DNA from: Candidatus Poribacteria bacterium
GTDB taxonomy: Bacteria > Poribacteria > WGA-4E > WGA-3G
Reading direction: 5' to 3'
Length of the DNA: 64,000 bases
Assembly: GCA_026702755.1 (NCBI GenBank)
Contig: JAPPBX010000112.1
Location: forward strand, 79,364 to 143,363
Below the pieces are notes generated by a model. It was not told the origin of the DNA. It worked only from the letters and a program-made list of their open reading frames with translations, and made no database searches. How positions within the stretch are numbered: the first letter of the stretch is position 1; the number at the start of each line of letters is the position of its first letter. Below, piece after piece: positions 1 to 8,923 of this stretch. The position numbers and the translations under genes are program-made.

Positions 1-879
1 TTGGGGGTCTTGTGTGCGTTCGTGTCGCTTAAAGCAGTCAGCAGTCAGCAACGGACTGGCAGAACGGAAGAAGGGAAGGATGAGGATCCCAACCTTCCAA
101 CCCTCCAATCTTCCAACCAAGAACCTTCGAGTTTTCCAACCTTCCAATCCATCCTCTTACTATCTTTCGTTATTCCTTATTTACTGTTTATCGGGATACA
201 CAAGGTTAAGTTTGTACGCCATCTGCTAATACTCTATCCAATACTCACCGTGCTTGCTGCTGCCGCACTCAGACACTTACCGAATGTTGTAGAGACACTT
301 TTGGGGGTAGTACGTTCACGTAGGATTGGAAACTCTGAACATCCGACTATAGTCAAAGCATTTGGGAGATGGCTTCGCGTAATCTTGGGTGGTGCCGTCG
401 TGCTTTACTCGTTTGTTTATACTATCTCTTTTGCTTCTGTCCTGCTCACGCAACCCACTCGAATCGAGGTATCGAACTGGGTATCAGTACACATTCCTCA
501 GGAAGAATCTATTGCTGTTGCTCCAGAAATTCTATTTGACTGGCTTCTTCCTGAATTGGACATGGTGATAGGTGAAGAGGTAAAATGGGTTCTTATCCTT
601 GTGCCAGATCTCGAAGTGTTTCAAAAATATCGAGCGCGTCCTCAATCTTACGAAAAAAAGGATTGGTATCCTCTCAGTGAAATTGACTTGGAGGAAGTGC
701 TCGCGTTTTACATGCACGTTTTAGGGGAAGGAAGCCCCTACAAATTGCACAAGACATTCCGACGGACACCAGCGTTTTTTGGTATTCAAATATCCGATAG
801 TGGTGCGCCGTTTCCAATGCGCTCGCTTGCACATTCTGAATTCCGCGTTTATCGCCGTGCCGATGAAAGAATGCCCTGA
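1..879 (+). CDS. C-terminal part of a membrane glycosyltransferase (PMT/ArnT-like), truncated by window edge
   Basis: The frame is open from the first base, so the true start lies outside the window and the TTG at base 1 is not evidence of a start. After a repeat-derived stretch (about residues 10-52) come membrane segments at about residues 50-65 and 70-90, with a basic loop between them, then another at about 125-150. The phrase KFVRHLLILYPIL and the following soluble part (RIEVSNWVSVHIPQEESIAV) resemble the C-terminal region of dolichyl-phosphate-mannose/ArnT-type glycosyltransferases, which use lipid-linked sugars at the membrane. The catalytic N-terminal part is not visible. Family assignment is by resemblance only; another polytopic membrane protein remains possible. 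Confidence 0.55.
   Translation: MGVLCAFVSLKAVSSQQRTGRTEEGKDEDPNLPTLQSSNQEPSSFPTFQSILLLSFVIPYLLFIGIHKVKFVRHLLILYPILTVLAAAALRHLPNVVETLLGVVRSRRIGNSEHPTIVKAFGRWLRVILGGAVVLYSFVYTISFASVLLTQPTRIEVSNWVSVHIPQEESIAVAPEILFDWLLPELDMVIGEEVKWVLILVPDLEVFQKYRARPQSYEKKDWYPLSEIDLEEVLAFYMHVLGEGSPYKLHKTFRRTPAFFGIQISDSGAPFPMRSLAHSEFRVYRRADERMP
31..150 (+). repeat. Heptamer/octamer palindromic element inside a reading frame
   Basis: CAGTCAG heptamers (about 36-52) are followed by a purine arm rich in GGAAG (68-82) and a complementary arm of CCAACCTT-type octamers (91-149). The whole segment stays in frame in the membrane protein and encodes a Ser/Gln/Pro-rich stretch between two hydrophobic parts. The element at 4967-5077 has the same order of parts. 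Confidence 0.7.
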
Positions 880-910
880 GTGGACAAGAAATGGGATTTT
901 GCGCAATTGT

Positions 911-1600
911 TTACATGAGCGGGGGCTTGAAATGATTTTTTTGAATGGGCACAATCGTTGATAAGATTTGATGAAGTACATCCGCTGCAGTCGTGTCGGC
1001 ATCAATGATTCGAATCATATCTTGCGGATAGTAATCAATCAATGGTTCGGTTTCCCGTTTGTAAACATCCCACCTGTAGCGAACTACGATTTCTTCGGAA
1101 TCGTCGATTCGATTTTCTTTCAGCGACCGTCCCCGAATGCGTTTAAACATCACTTCTCGGTCCTCACAGACCATGTAGATCACCTTAAAGAGTTTTATAT
1201 AAGGGGCTATCAAACCGGCTTGCGTGATGTTTCGTGGAATGCCATCAAGTATGAGCAGATCGTTTTCTGGCGCGTAAACCTGCTCATGGGTTTTTGCCGC
1301 CATGTAGTCCTGCCAGATTTTGATTGTGATGTGATCTGGAACTAATTTACCGATTCTTGCGTATTGTTGGAAAATTTGTCCGCATTTGGAATTGACATCA
1401 AGTTCGCGGAACATATCTCCGCTGGAGACATGGAAAATGCCTGGGATTTGTGCCAGCATTTTCCCTTGTGTTCCCTTACCAACACCGGGGGGACCAACGA
1501 GCATCACTGCTTGATAACACGGTCCATCCGCCTCATGTAGAGGGCTTATATCCGTTGTCATGTCTGTTTTTGTCCTCTGCCGCCTTTTATTTCTCTTCAT
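911..1600 (-). CDS. adk: Adenylate kinase-like nucleoside monophosphate kinase
   Basis: This is a P-loop nucleotide kinase with the P-loop GPPGVGKGTQ at residues 36-45, SSGDMFR (NMP-binding), LDGIPRN (variant of the DGFPR signature) and RIDD in a short lid. It has no zinc-finger lid. The expected reaction is phosphate transfer between ATP and AMP in the cytoplasm. The 229-residue length includes about 30 residues before the P-loop. A second start, Met14 (base 1561), has AGAGGAC ten bases upstream and may be the true one. It lies 49 bases downstream of the xylose-isomerase-family gene on the same strand. The variant signature leaves open specificity for another NMP, so the symbol is provisional. 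Confidence 0.8.
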   Translation of the reverse strand: MKRNKRRQRTKTDMTTDISPLHEADGPCYQAVMLVGPPGVGKGTQGKMLAQIPGIFHVSSGDMFRELDVNSKCGQIFQQYARIGKLVPDHITIKIWQDYMAAKTHEQVYAPENDLLILDGIPRNITQAGLIAPYIKLFKVIYMVCEDREVMFKRIRGRSLKENRIDDSEEIVVRYRWDVYKRETEPLIDYYPQDMIRIIDADTTAADVLHQILSTIVPIQKNHFKPPLM

Positions 1601-1649
1601 TGAGTTGGCGTACCTCGCGCAAAAGTTTCAAGTGCACCTATAATAAACC

Positions 1650-2702
1650 TCATACACCAAGGAGGTGTTCAAGAATGTAGAAGTCCAAGCCTTCATAGTC
1701 TCGAGCTGCAATAAATTCCTGTTCAACCTTTTTATCAAACGTCCGGACCTTTTCAAGTAGGTTGAGAAAAGTTCTGCGACTACTCAATAAATGTTTTGTT
1801 GAGATGTCGCGCGGTTGTGTTCGCATGACTTTCACATCCAAACCAACGAATTCACCGTTTCTACCGTATCCGTTCTCTTCAAGTACGCGCACCTGATTAA
1901 ATGCTCGCCGCAAATTAACGGAACCGAAAGCCTTATCTTGGTCGAATTTTAATCCATTTTGGTCGTTGAGATGTACACTCCAGAGTTTCTTATGATAGAG
2001 CGCGTACCCCATTTCATCGGACGGTTCTAATCCTGCGAGAATGGCGTGTGCACTTTCGATTAATCCGCCAACGCGCGCTGGCGCGTTGCTCGCATAAGCC
2101 AAACCGATCGCATGCCCGATGGTTGGAATATAGGCGATGTCCATCGGTTCATTCGGTTTCGGTTCAATTAGGATTCGGATTTCTGGGTCGTATTCAAGCA
2201 TCGCGTTAATTGCGTCCAAAATCTGTCCAACAGCCCCCGCCGCGTTTTTCGTTTCCCGAATGTAAGTGCCTTCGCGGGCGAGCCATAATACAAGATTTTT
2301 GCACCCGATTTCATTAGCAACATCCACACACCGTTTTGAGCGTTCCAGCGCATACTGTCGTTCTTCTGCAGAGTTGGAGGTATAAGCCCCATCAATAGTC
2401 TTTGGAGATTCCCACAACCGTGGTGCCACCACCTCTGCTGTCAGACCGTGATTGTCGAGTTGCGTTTTGACATTTTTTGTCCGCGCGATTAGCTGCGTAT
2501 ATGTTTTCTCATCAATATCGGGGACAATGTCATCGTCGTGAAATTGAATTCCAACAAAACCGAGGTCCCGATAAAACCCAACCTTTTCGTCAAAACTAAA
2601 CGATTCTCGAACAGGTGGTCCGAAGGGGTCTAACCCCTCATGTATGTTCCATGGTCCAAAAGAGAAACAGTATTCTGTTGTCCCTTTAGAAGGTTCGCTC
2701 AT
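1650..2702 (-). CDS. Xylose isomerase-family TIM-barrel protein
   Basis: The protein aligns by eye along its length with actinobacterial xylose isomerase: WxxxxGLDPFG near the N-terminus, FHDDD, TSNSAEERQYAL, LWLAREG, IEPKPNEP, KFDQDxAFG and GLDVK, ending in a conserved EHLLG. Family members interconvert aldose and ketose sugars using two divalent metals. Most metal ligands are present (Glu in IEPKPNEP, both Asp of KFDQD, Asp of GLDVK). At the position of Asp245 of the Streptomyces enzyme, however, there is His (SVHLN instead of HIDLN). The start is supported by AGGAG six bases before ATG. The substrate may differ from xylose. Confidence 0.8.
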   Translation of the reverse strand: MSEPSKGTTEYCFSFGPWNIHEGLDPFGPPVRESFSFDEKVGFYRDLGFVGIQFHDDDIVPDIDEKTYTQLIARTKNVKTQLDNHGLTAEVVAPRLWESPKTIDGAYTSNSAEERQYALERSKRCVDVANEIGCKNLVLWLAREGTYIRETKNAAGAVGQILDAINAMLEYDPEIRILIEPKPNEPMDIAYIPTIGHAIGLAYASNAPARVGGLIESAHAILAGLEPSDEMGYALYHKKLWSVHLNDQNGLKFDQDKAFGSVNLRRAFNQVRVLEENGYGRNGEFVGLDVKVMRTQPRDISTKHLLSSRRTFLNLLEKVRTFDKKVEQEFIAARDYEGLDFYILEHLLGV

Positions 2703-2814
2703 CTTTTTCTCCTATGCGCAACGTTTTTTGTTCTACTTCGTTTCAGGTTAATCGCCTTTAATTCACTTTACTTTACAAACGCTTGAATAGCTATGAAGGG
2801 CACGAAAAAACCAC

Positions 2815-2841
2815 TTGACTTTTCCAATAAATAAGTATAAA
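2815..2841 (+). promoter_or_regulatory. Possible sigma70-type promoter for the Omp85 hybrid gene
   Basis: TTGACT at 2815-2820 and TATAAA at 2836-2841 lie in an AT-rich gap before the gene starting at 2923. The 15-base spacing is shorter than the usual 17, so this is tentative. Confidence 0.35.
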
Positions 2842-2922
2842 GTATTATTTAAAATGTGTCAAGTAATTCTGTAGTTATCGTTTTCGAGTCGATATTGCAA
2901 GGTCATATCTGCTGGATTAAAA

Positions 2923-5900
2923 ATGGATTTTCTTGGAATGATACCCGCATCTCGCGCGATTCGCCGCTATCTATACCCGTTTTGTCTCTTCGTGTTCGCG
3001 CTAAATCTATCTACCCAACATGTAGACGCAGCAGATCACGAAGTCGTAGGAGATACACCACTTCCAACCGTCAACGAATTAGCCAATGAAGTGCAGACCT
3101 TGATAGTCGGGACAACATCAACAGAAACCTTCAATTCCGAAGACGTTTATCGGATAGAGTTAAATATAGATGTTCCAAGCAACATTGACTTGATTGCTAC
3201 GGAGAGTGAAAACATCACCGTCCTTCTTGAGAAACAGGCACCGGCTACAAATACGGAACAGGATACGCTAATTCGCACCTACCTTGACAGCATCACAGTG
3301 ACCGGTGAACAAAACGATGGCACGCTTCAGTTGAAGGTCCACCTGCCGGGTAACGCCCCTGAGGGGCAATCTAATGAATCCTCCAATAAAGAAAACCTAC
3401 AAGCAACGCTCTACAATCGAGTTCAACTGAAATATACGATTAAAACGCCTGCCGATGTATCTGTTAAACTCCAGGCGAAAGCGGGGAACATAAGCCTCCA
3501 GCGTATCCGTGGGAAGATAGAAGTTGCGATGGGAGTAGGGGATGTACATTTAGATGAAACCTTGGGGAACTATAACATCAGTGTAGCGAATGGTGATATT
3601 GATGGAAAAATCTTGCTAACCCAAGGACAGAACAAATTGGAGACGCAAAACGGTTCAATCGGGTTGCTGATCCTTGACCCCGTTGCAGCACCGATGGATA
3701 TAACCGCAGGAGGTGGTAGCATTCGCTTACAGCTCCCTGAAAATTACGCTGCTGATGTCGAATTTGAGAGTGAGAAACAGCAAATCGTTGTCAATTTGCC
3801 AGCACAAATTGACGATGAGTCGGGATTAACCATTGTTAACGATGGTGGACCGCTGTTGCGGTTAAAAGCCGCCGACTTAATTTCACTGCTGTCGAGTCCA
3901 CCGAATGACAAAGACACATTTGCCGATGCCGAACCGAATCCGCTCGCAGATGTTGCTCAACCTGTTCCGCAAATAGCACAACCGCCTGTTATTGATGGTA
4001 ATTTATCTGAAATCGCGTGGCAAACAGCTGGTGCGCTCGCGCCACTCCAAAATCCAAATGGCACCGGAACTCCCAAAAATCCGACTGAAACCTTTTTAAT
4101 GTGGGATGCAGAGAATCTTTATATCGGTGTAAAAGCATCCGTATTTGACTTCTATCTTCTATATATTTCACAAACTCAGCACAACTCTCCGATTTGGGAG
4201 GATGAGTGTATTGAAATCCTAATTGATCCGAATCCGAAAACTGATATCTATCATCACCTTGTCATCAACCCAATCGGTGCGTATTTTGATCAGCGGGTTG
4301 ATACACATGGAGAACCCAATTTCCGATTCGCGCCTCGTGATGTCCAAATCACTTTGGATCGGACAGCGATGCAAACATCCTTCAATGCCGATCGTGAATG
4401 GAATTCAGAAATAGAAGTTGCCACCCAAATTAACACCACTTTTTGGAGCCTTGAAATCGCTCTCCCGCGTAAAACCTTGGAGTCTTCTCCTAAAATGGAT
4501 TCGCAGTCTGATTCCTCCTTTGAAAGCCGGTGGCTTTTTAACGTCCACCGTAAGATGTACACTCGTAACACGAAAAGCCTTATACCTTCTACAACCAGAG
4601 AATATAGTTATTGGCAGCCAATTTATGATGACGAGTATCCCTGGTGGCCACATTCGCCTCAGGAGTATGTAGGTGCACTTTCGGGACGCTACGGTCCGGC
4701 AATGGGTTTTTTGGAATTCGTAACGATGCCCCTCGCCTCTGAAGACTTTGCACCCGAGGCGAAATTTAAGGTTGCTGCTATTGAAATTAAAGGTAACACC
4801 AAGATTTCAACGGAGATCATCCAAAAGTCCCTCCCCGTTCAACCTGAGGACATCATCACACTTTCACAACTCTCTTGGCTAATCGCAGAATTACGGGAAC
4901 GGGACTGGTTTCAGGAGGTGCGTTTGGAGACTCAGCAGGTCAATGTTGGTGAAGACCCCGTCAACCCTCAGCAATCAGCGGTCAGCGATCAGCAAAAAAC
5001 CGGAACGGAAGACAGGAAGGGTGAAAGAGGAGATACTCAGCCTTCCAGCCTTCCAGCCTTCCAGCCAAGCGTTAATCTACATATCCAAGTGACGGAAGCC
5101 CCTGTGTTTTTTGCTCAAGAAATTAAAATTGAAGGGAATAGAAGTTTTCCCTCGCAATTCATTAAGGATTGGTTCCAGTTAAAACCCGGCTATCTCGCTG
5201 CTGCAGTTGTTAAACTGAAACAACTCTTAATTGCTGATTTTTATTTAAATCGTGGATATGAATTCGCCACGGTTGAATATCAATTTGTTGACAATATCCT
5301 TGAATTTAACATTGACGAAGGGATATTGCACGAAGTTCGTTTTACAGGAAATACTCGAATCACGGAGGCGGAACTGTTATCAGCACTTGATCTGAAAATT
5401 GGGGTTGCTGGAGAACGGGGTTCACAAACCTCGGATGTTTATCATCGTACCCTCGGTCAATCGAAGATAAACCGCATGAGTAAAGAACTCAGTGAGAACA
5501 ATGAGCATTTCAAATCAGTTCGGAATTGGCGTGTTCAACGTGAAGGTGGAAAAAATGTCATGATTATTGACATTGAGGAACAGCCCTTCGCGCGACACGG
5601 CGGTTTTCCGATCGTTCAATTCAATCGTGTTCACGGGTTAATGCTCGGCGCGGGCGGGACACTCGCGACACAACTCACAGGCAGAGAACAGGTTTTCGGT
5701 TCAATAAGCCGTGGATTTTCGAGCAAAATATGGAACTATCAAATTGGTATCGAGCAGGGATTCTCTAAGCGACAACTCCTGAAACTCGGTGGGAGTCTTT
5801 ATAAACTTACCGATGTCAGTTCTAATGTTTATCTACATCACGGTGATGCTACCCTGAGTGCCACCTATTACGGTTCCGCACTTCAAGATTATTACCAACG

Positions 5901-6720
5901 TTTAGGAGCCCAAGGATGGATCACCTACGCGCCTACTCAATGGAGTTATCTCAGGTTGGAATTTACAGGGGAAAAGCACGATAATCTCTCTAAATCAACG
6001 GATTGGAGCTACTTAAACCGGAATCAACTTAAGCGGGGCAATGCTCGAATTGATCGTGGACAGCTGAGGAATCTCTCCCTCGTTTTAGGGTTTGACACCC
6101 GGGACCACAAATCAACAAGCACACGGCATTTCCACACGCTGTTTTCCGCAAATGAGCGAACTCGGCGTGGATGGCGCGGTCAATTCGCAATTGAGGTAGC
6201 AGGACAAAGTTTCGGCGGCGATTACGCCTTCAATTTCTATCGATTTGAGGTGGCACGCTACACACCTTTATCGGGTCCACATCATTTAAACGTTCGTGTT
6301 GCGGGTGATTTTTCTGATGCACCACTGCCCAGACAACGGCTCCTTCACCTTGGAGGTGGTAACACCCTGCGCGGTCACGATTTTAACGCATTCGCTGGGG
6401 ATAGCCGACTCCTGCTTAATCTTGAGTATCGTCTTATCAAAGAGACAATTCTCACCGAACAAGATGTTATGCTCGGGTGGTCTCTCAGCTGTTTCTTGGA
6501 TACGGGCAGTGTGTGGTGGTATGATGAAATGCTCTTTTCCGATTTTGAGGGTTTTATGACGCGACTGAAAACATCAATCGGCATCGGAGGCTCCGTTTTT
6601 GCAGATCCATTCGCTACTGCCTCGCCATGGAGTCTTGGGGTTGAAATAGCAGGACCGCTCGATTCATCTTTCTCTTTGCGAAGTCCAAAAGTCATCTTGC
6701 GCCTAGATCGCATTTTTTAG
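2923..6720 (+). CDS. Omp85/BamA-type outer-membrane protein with DUF4097-like and CBM9-like domains
   Basis: This 1265-residue protein has a signal peptide at about 1-37. A beta-rich DUF4097-like region follows at about 60-300, with GKIEVAMGVGDVHLDETLG-type turns, and then a CBM9-like sugar-binding module at about 345-570 (PPVIDGNLSEIAW, LYIGVKASVFD). Next come POTRA-like domains at about 620-860, and a beta-barrel with the Omp85 turn GGGNTLRGHDF at about 1150, ending in Phe. POTRA-barrel proteins insert or export proteins at the outer membrane. Here the extra N-terminal domains would sit in the periplasm. An in-frame repeat insertion occupies about residues 681-718, between POTRA segments. 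No strong ribosome site precedes ATG 2923. Barrel and POTRA calls are secure; the role of the N-terminal half is unknown. Confidence 0.82.
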   Translation: MDFLGMIPASRAIRRYLYPFCLFVFALNLSTQHVDAADHEVVGDTPLPTVNELANEVQTLIVGTTSTETFNSEDVYRIELNIDVPSNIDLIATESENITVLLEKQAPATNTEQDTLIRTYLDSITVTGEQNDGTLQLKVHLPGNAPEGQSNESSNKENLQATLYNRVQLKYTIKTPADVSVKLQAKAGNISLQRIRGKIEVAMGVGDVHLDETLGNYNISVANGDIDGKILLTQGQNKLETQNGSIGLLILDPVAAPMDITAGGGSIRLQLPENYAADVEFESEKQQIVVNLPAQIDDESGLTIVNDGGPLLRLKAADLISLLSSPPNDKDTFADAEPNPLADVAQPVPQIAQPPVIDGNLSEIAWQTAGALAPLQNPNGTGTPKNPTETFLMWDAENLYIGVKASVFDFYLLYISQTQHNSPIWEDECIEILIDPNPKTDIYHHLVINPIGAYFDQRVDTHGEPNFRFAPRDVQITLDRTAMQTSFNADREWNSEIEVATQINTTFWSLEIALPRKTLESSPKMDSQSDSSFESRWLFNVHRKMYTRNTKSLIPSTTREYSYWQPIYDDEYPWWPHSPQEYVGALSGRYGPAMGFLEFVTMPLASEDFAPEAKFKVAAIEIKGNTKISTEIIQKSLPVQPEDIITLSQLSWLIAELRERDWFQEVRLETQQVNVGEDPVNPQQSAVSDQQKTGTEDRKGERGDTQPSSLPAFQPSVNLHIQVTEAPVFFAQEIKIEGNRSFPSQFIKDWFQLKPGYLAAAVVKLKQLLIADFYLNRGYEFATVEYQFVDNILEFNIDEGILHEVRFTGNTRITEAELLSALDLKIGVAGERGSQTSDVYHRTLGQSKINRMSKELSENNEHFKSVRNWRVQREGGKNVMIIDIEEQPFARHGGFPIVQFNRVHGLMLGAGGTLATQLTGREQVFGSISRGFSSKIWNYQIGIEQGFSKRQLLKLGGSLYKLTDVSSNVYLHHGDATLSATYYGSALQDYYQRLGAQGWITYAPTQWSYLRLEFTGEKHDNLSKSTDWSYLNRNQLKRGNARIDRGQLRNLSLVLGFDTRDHKSTSTRHFHTLFSANERTRRGWRGQFAIEVAGQSFGGDYAFNFYRFEVARYTPLSGPHHLNVRVAGDFSDAPLPRQRLLHLGGGNTLRGHDFNAFAGDSRLLLNLEYRLIKETILTEQDVMLGWSLSCFLDTGSVWWYDEMLFSDFEGFMTRLKTSIGIGGSVFADPFATASPWSLGVEIAGPLDSSFSLRSPKVILRLDRIF
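4967..5077 (+). repeat. Palindromic heptamer element inserted in frame between POTRA segments
   Basis: Four degenerate heptamers (CAGCAAT, CAGCGGT, CAGCGAT, CAGCAAA) are followed by a GGAAG-rich arm and a complementary arm of repeated CCTTCCAG. Order and spacing match the copy at 31-150. It encodes a low-complexity Gln/Ser/Pro stretch unlike the rest of the protein. Confidence 0.75.
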
Positions 6721-6752
6721 TCAAAGAGGAGATCAACGGGGTCACCTGACCG

Positions 6753-6777
6753 AACCGCAAGGAAAATTAAAAAAATG
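6753..6777 (+). promoter_or_regulatory. Conserved leader box AACCGCAAGGAA before ATG
   Basis: AACCGCAAGGAA is followed by an A-rich spacer ending in ATG 6775. The AAGGA core is the ribosome site. Nearly the same box precedes the genes at 35917, 39939 (reverse) and 45322. Confidence 0.6.
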
Positions 6778-7887
6778 AAAACAACACCACTCTATTCCAT
6801 TCATGAACAACTCGGTGCAGCTTTTGCGGAAAAGCATTTGGATTGGAATATCCCCACGCAATTCACTGACGCTGTCTCTGAACATCTCGCTGTCAGGAAC
6901 AACGTCGGTATTGTTGACGTGTCCTATCGAGTTAGGCATCGGTTAACGGGTGAAGACCGGGCAAAATTTCTACACCGTATCATCTCCAATGATGTTGAAA
7001 ATCTCACAACTGGACAAGGCACTTACGCTATGCTTTTAACGCATCGCGGCAAAATTATCGCCGATTTGAATATCACTGTTCTTGAAGATGCAATCAGTAT
7101 TGACACCGCACCTGAGACGACAGAGAATCTTTTCAGCGAATTGGATAAATACATCATCGCTGATGACGTTGAACTTTCCGATGTAACCGCTGAAACTGGA
7201 GCGATTGCTGTCCACGGTCCAAAGTCAGCGGACCTTGTTCAGTCTGTACTCGGTTTAAATGGGCTTGCTACTTTGTCTGAACGGCACAACTGTGTTCGCG
7301 AAGCAGATGGAGACTTTAAACACACGATCGTCTGTGTGAGAACAGATAGCACTGGCGAAATAGGTTGGACGCTTTATACCGCTGCCGAGGCGTTAGGGTC
7401 GCTTTGGGAGACGTTGATGACTGAAGGGGAGCGTTTTAACGTTCAACCGATCGGTTGGGACACCCTTGAGTCACTCCGTATTGAGGCGGGGGTGCCCAGA
7501 TACGGAACGGAATTAACCGATGCCGTCATCCCACTTGAGGCTGAATTGGAACACGCTATCGATTTTGAGAAGGGATGTTATATCGGACAGGAAATTGTCG
7601 CACGGATGAAATATCGTGGACACCCGAATCGGCTTCTACGCGGTATTGAGGTAGACGGGAAACCGATAACTCAAAACGACTGCAAACTTCGTCCAAACGC
7701 AAAGGTTTTCAACGGAGACAAGGCGGTTGGTTGGGTTACGAGTGCCTCTTTTGCCCCAACACTCGCAAAAGAGATCGCTTTGGGATACGTCCGCATTGCG
7801 GTCACAGAAGCGGGCAGTCGCGTCCAAGTTGAGACCTCAGACGGACGTGTTGATGCCACAGTCGTACGACTGCCATTTTCAGCATAA
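6775..7887 (+). CDS. ygfZ: YgfZ/GcvT-family folate-binding protein
   Basis: The 370-residue protein belongs to the GcvT (aminomethyltransferase)-like folate-binding family. It carries the YgfZ signature KGCYIGQE at about residues 264-271, with the following R and the RGHPNRLLRG stretch. YgfZ proteins act with tetrahydrofolate in maintenance of Fe-S enzymes; they are not glycine-cleavage enzymes. The length suits the longer bacterial YgfZ forms. It starts at the conserved leader box, which sets the start at 6775. It stands 54 bases after the Omp85 hybrid and may be cotranscribed with it. Confidence 0.85.
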   Translation: MKTTPLYSIHEQLGAAFAEKHLDWNIPTQFTDAVSEHLAVRNNVGIVDVSYRVRHRLTGEDRAKFLHRIISNDVENLTTGQGTYAMLLTHRGKIIADLNITVLEDAISIDTAPETTENLFSELDKYIIADDVELSDVTAETGAIAVHGPKSADLVQSVLGLNGLATLSERHNCVREADGDFKHTIVCVRTDSTGEIGWTLYTAAEALGSLWETLMTEGERFNVQPIGWDTLESLRIEAGVPRYGTELTDAVIPLEAELEHAIDFEKGCYIGQEIVARMKYRGHPNRLLRGIEVDGKPITQNDCKLRPNAKVFNGDKAVGWVTSASFAPTLAKEIALGYVRIAVTEAGSRVQVETSDGRVDATVVRLPFSA

Positions 7888-8001
7888 CTTATCAGCCGAT
7901 ACTTGCTACACTACACTAAGTATCACGATAAGGTTTCTATGAGCGCGCTGTTTTTGGTACGACAGGCGCGTAGGTAAAACTGTAGAGGAGGAATTTTTAC
8001 T

Positions 8002-8841
8002 TTGGGACATTCAAATTTTTCCAAAATTCTGCTCGGTTTAGACGGTTCTTCGTATGCAGAAGCAGCAATTGAGTATGCATGTCAAATCGCTCTAAATCAC
8101 AACGCAACAATTACAGGTGTCGCTATTATCGACGAACCCGGCATTCAATCCTCAAGTGGACCGGTGCCGATCGGTGGCACGCATTATGACGTAAAACTTG
8201 AAGATCAGTTGTTGGAAGAAACGCAAGCGGAAGCAAAAGCGATACTTGATAACTTTGCGCGTATCTGCGATGAGCGTAAGATAAATGCCATTTTACACAC
8301 CGATATCGGCAGTCCTGTTTCCGAACTTATTGAGGAATCCAAATTTCACGATTTCATTGTCATCGGGAAGCAGACATCTTTTGAATATGATACTAATGAA
8401 ACTTATGGGACGCTTGAACGTGTTTTAAAGAATGGACTTATCCCAGTACTGGCTGTCTCAGATTCCGTACGGGAGATTAAGAACGTCCTTGTTGCCTATG
8501 ACAATAGCATCCCGGCTTCTAAAGTCGTACACATGTTTCTTCTACTCGGTATATGGGGTGCTTGTGACATAACGCTTCTCACTGTTAATAACGATGCTGC
8601 AGCTGCACAAGAGTTATTAGGCAATCTTGGTGGTTTCTTTGAGAGTTACGGGATTAAACCGACGCTTGCTACACGAAGTGGACATCCTGATACTGTTGTC
8701 AAATCCTATATCGCGGAAAATGACATTGATATGTTGGTGATGGGTGCTTATGGCAGAAGGAGTGTCCGTGAATTTTTCGTCGGTAGCGTCACATATCATC
8801 TGATTCACGAAACGGAAATCCCACTTTTCCTTTACCATTAA
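8002..8841 (+). CDS. Tandem universal stress protein (UspA family)
   Basis: Two Usp domains are seen (about 1-150 and 155-279). The first opens with KILLGLDGSSYAEAAIEYA; the second opens with NVLVAYDNS and ends in the typical VMGAYGRRSVREFFVGSVT nucleotide-binding segment. Tandem Usp proteins are cytoplasmic and often bind ATP; the exact role here cannot be told. The start is TTG, chosen because AGAGGAGGAA lies 7-16 bases before it and no ATG fits. Confidence 0.88.
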   Translation: MGHSNFSKILLGLDGSSYAEAAIEYACQIALNHNATITGVAIIDEPGIQSSSGPVPIGGTHYDVKLEDQLLEETQAEAKAILDNFARICDERKINAILHTDIGSPVSELIEESKFHDFIVIGKQTSFEYDTNETYGTLERVLKNGLIPVLAVSDSVREIKNVLVAYDNSIPASKVVHMFLLLGIWGACDITLLTVNNDAAAAQELLGNLGGFFESYGIKPTLATRSGHPDTVVKSYIAENDIDMLVMGAYGRRSVREFFVGSVTYHLIHETEIPLFLYH

Positions 8842-8855
8842 GGCAGATATATTTA

Positions 8856-8885
8856 TTTTCATTGTAATTACAACTCGTCTATAAT
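8856..8885 (+). promoter_or_regulatory. Promoter candidate for the TatT-DctP pair
   Basis: A perfect -10 hexamer TATAAT lies at 8880-8885. A weak -35 (TTTTCA, 8856-8861) stands 18 bases upstream. AGGAGG follows at 8905-8910 ahead of ATG 8924. Confidence 0.5.
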
Positions 8886-8923
8886 ACAGGTACACAACGC
8901 TTATAGGAGGTAATTTAATACCC

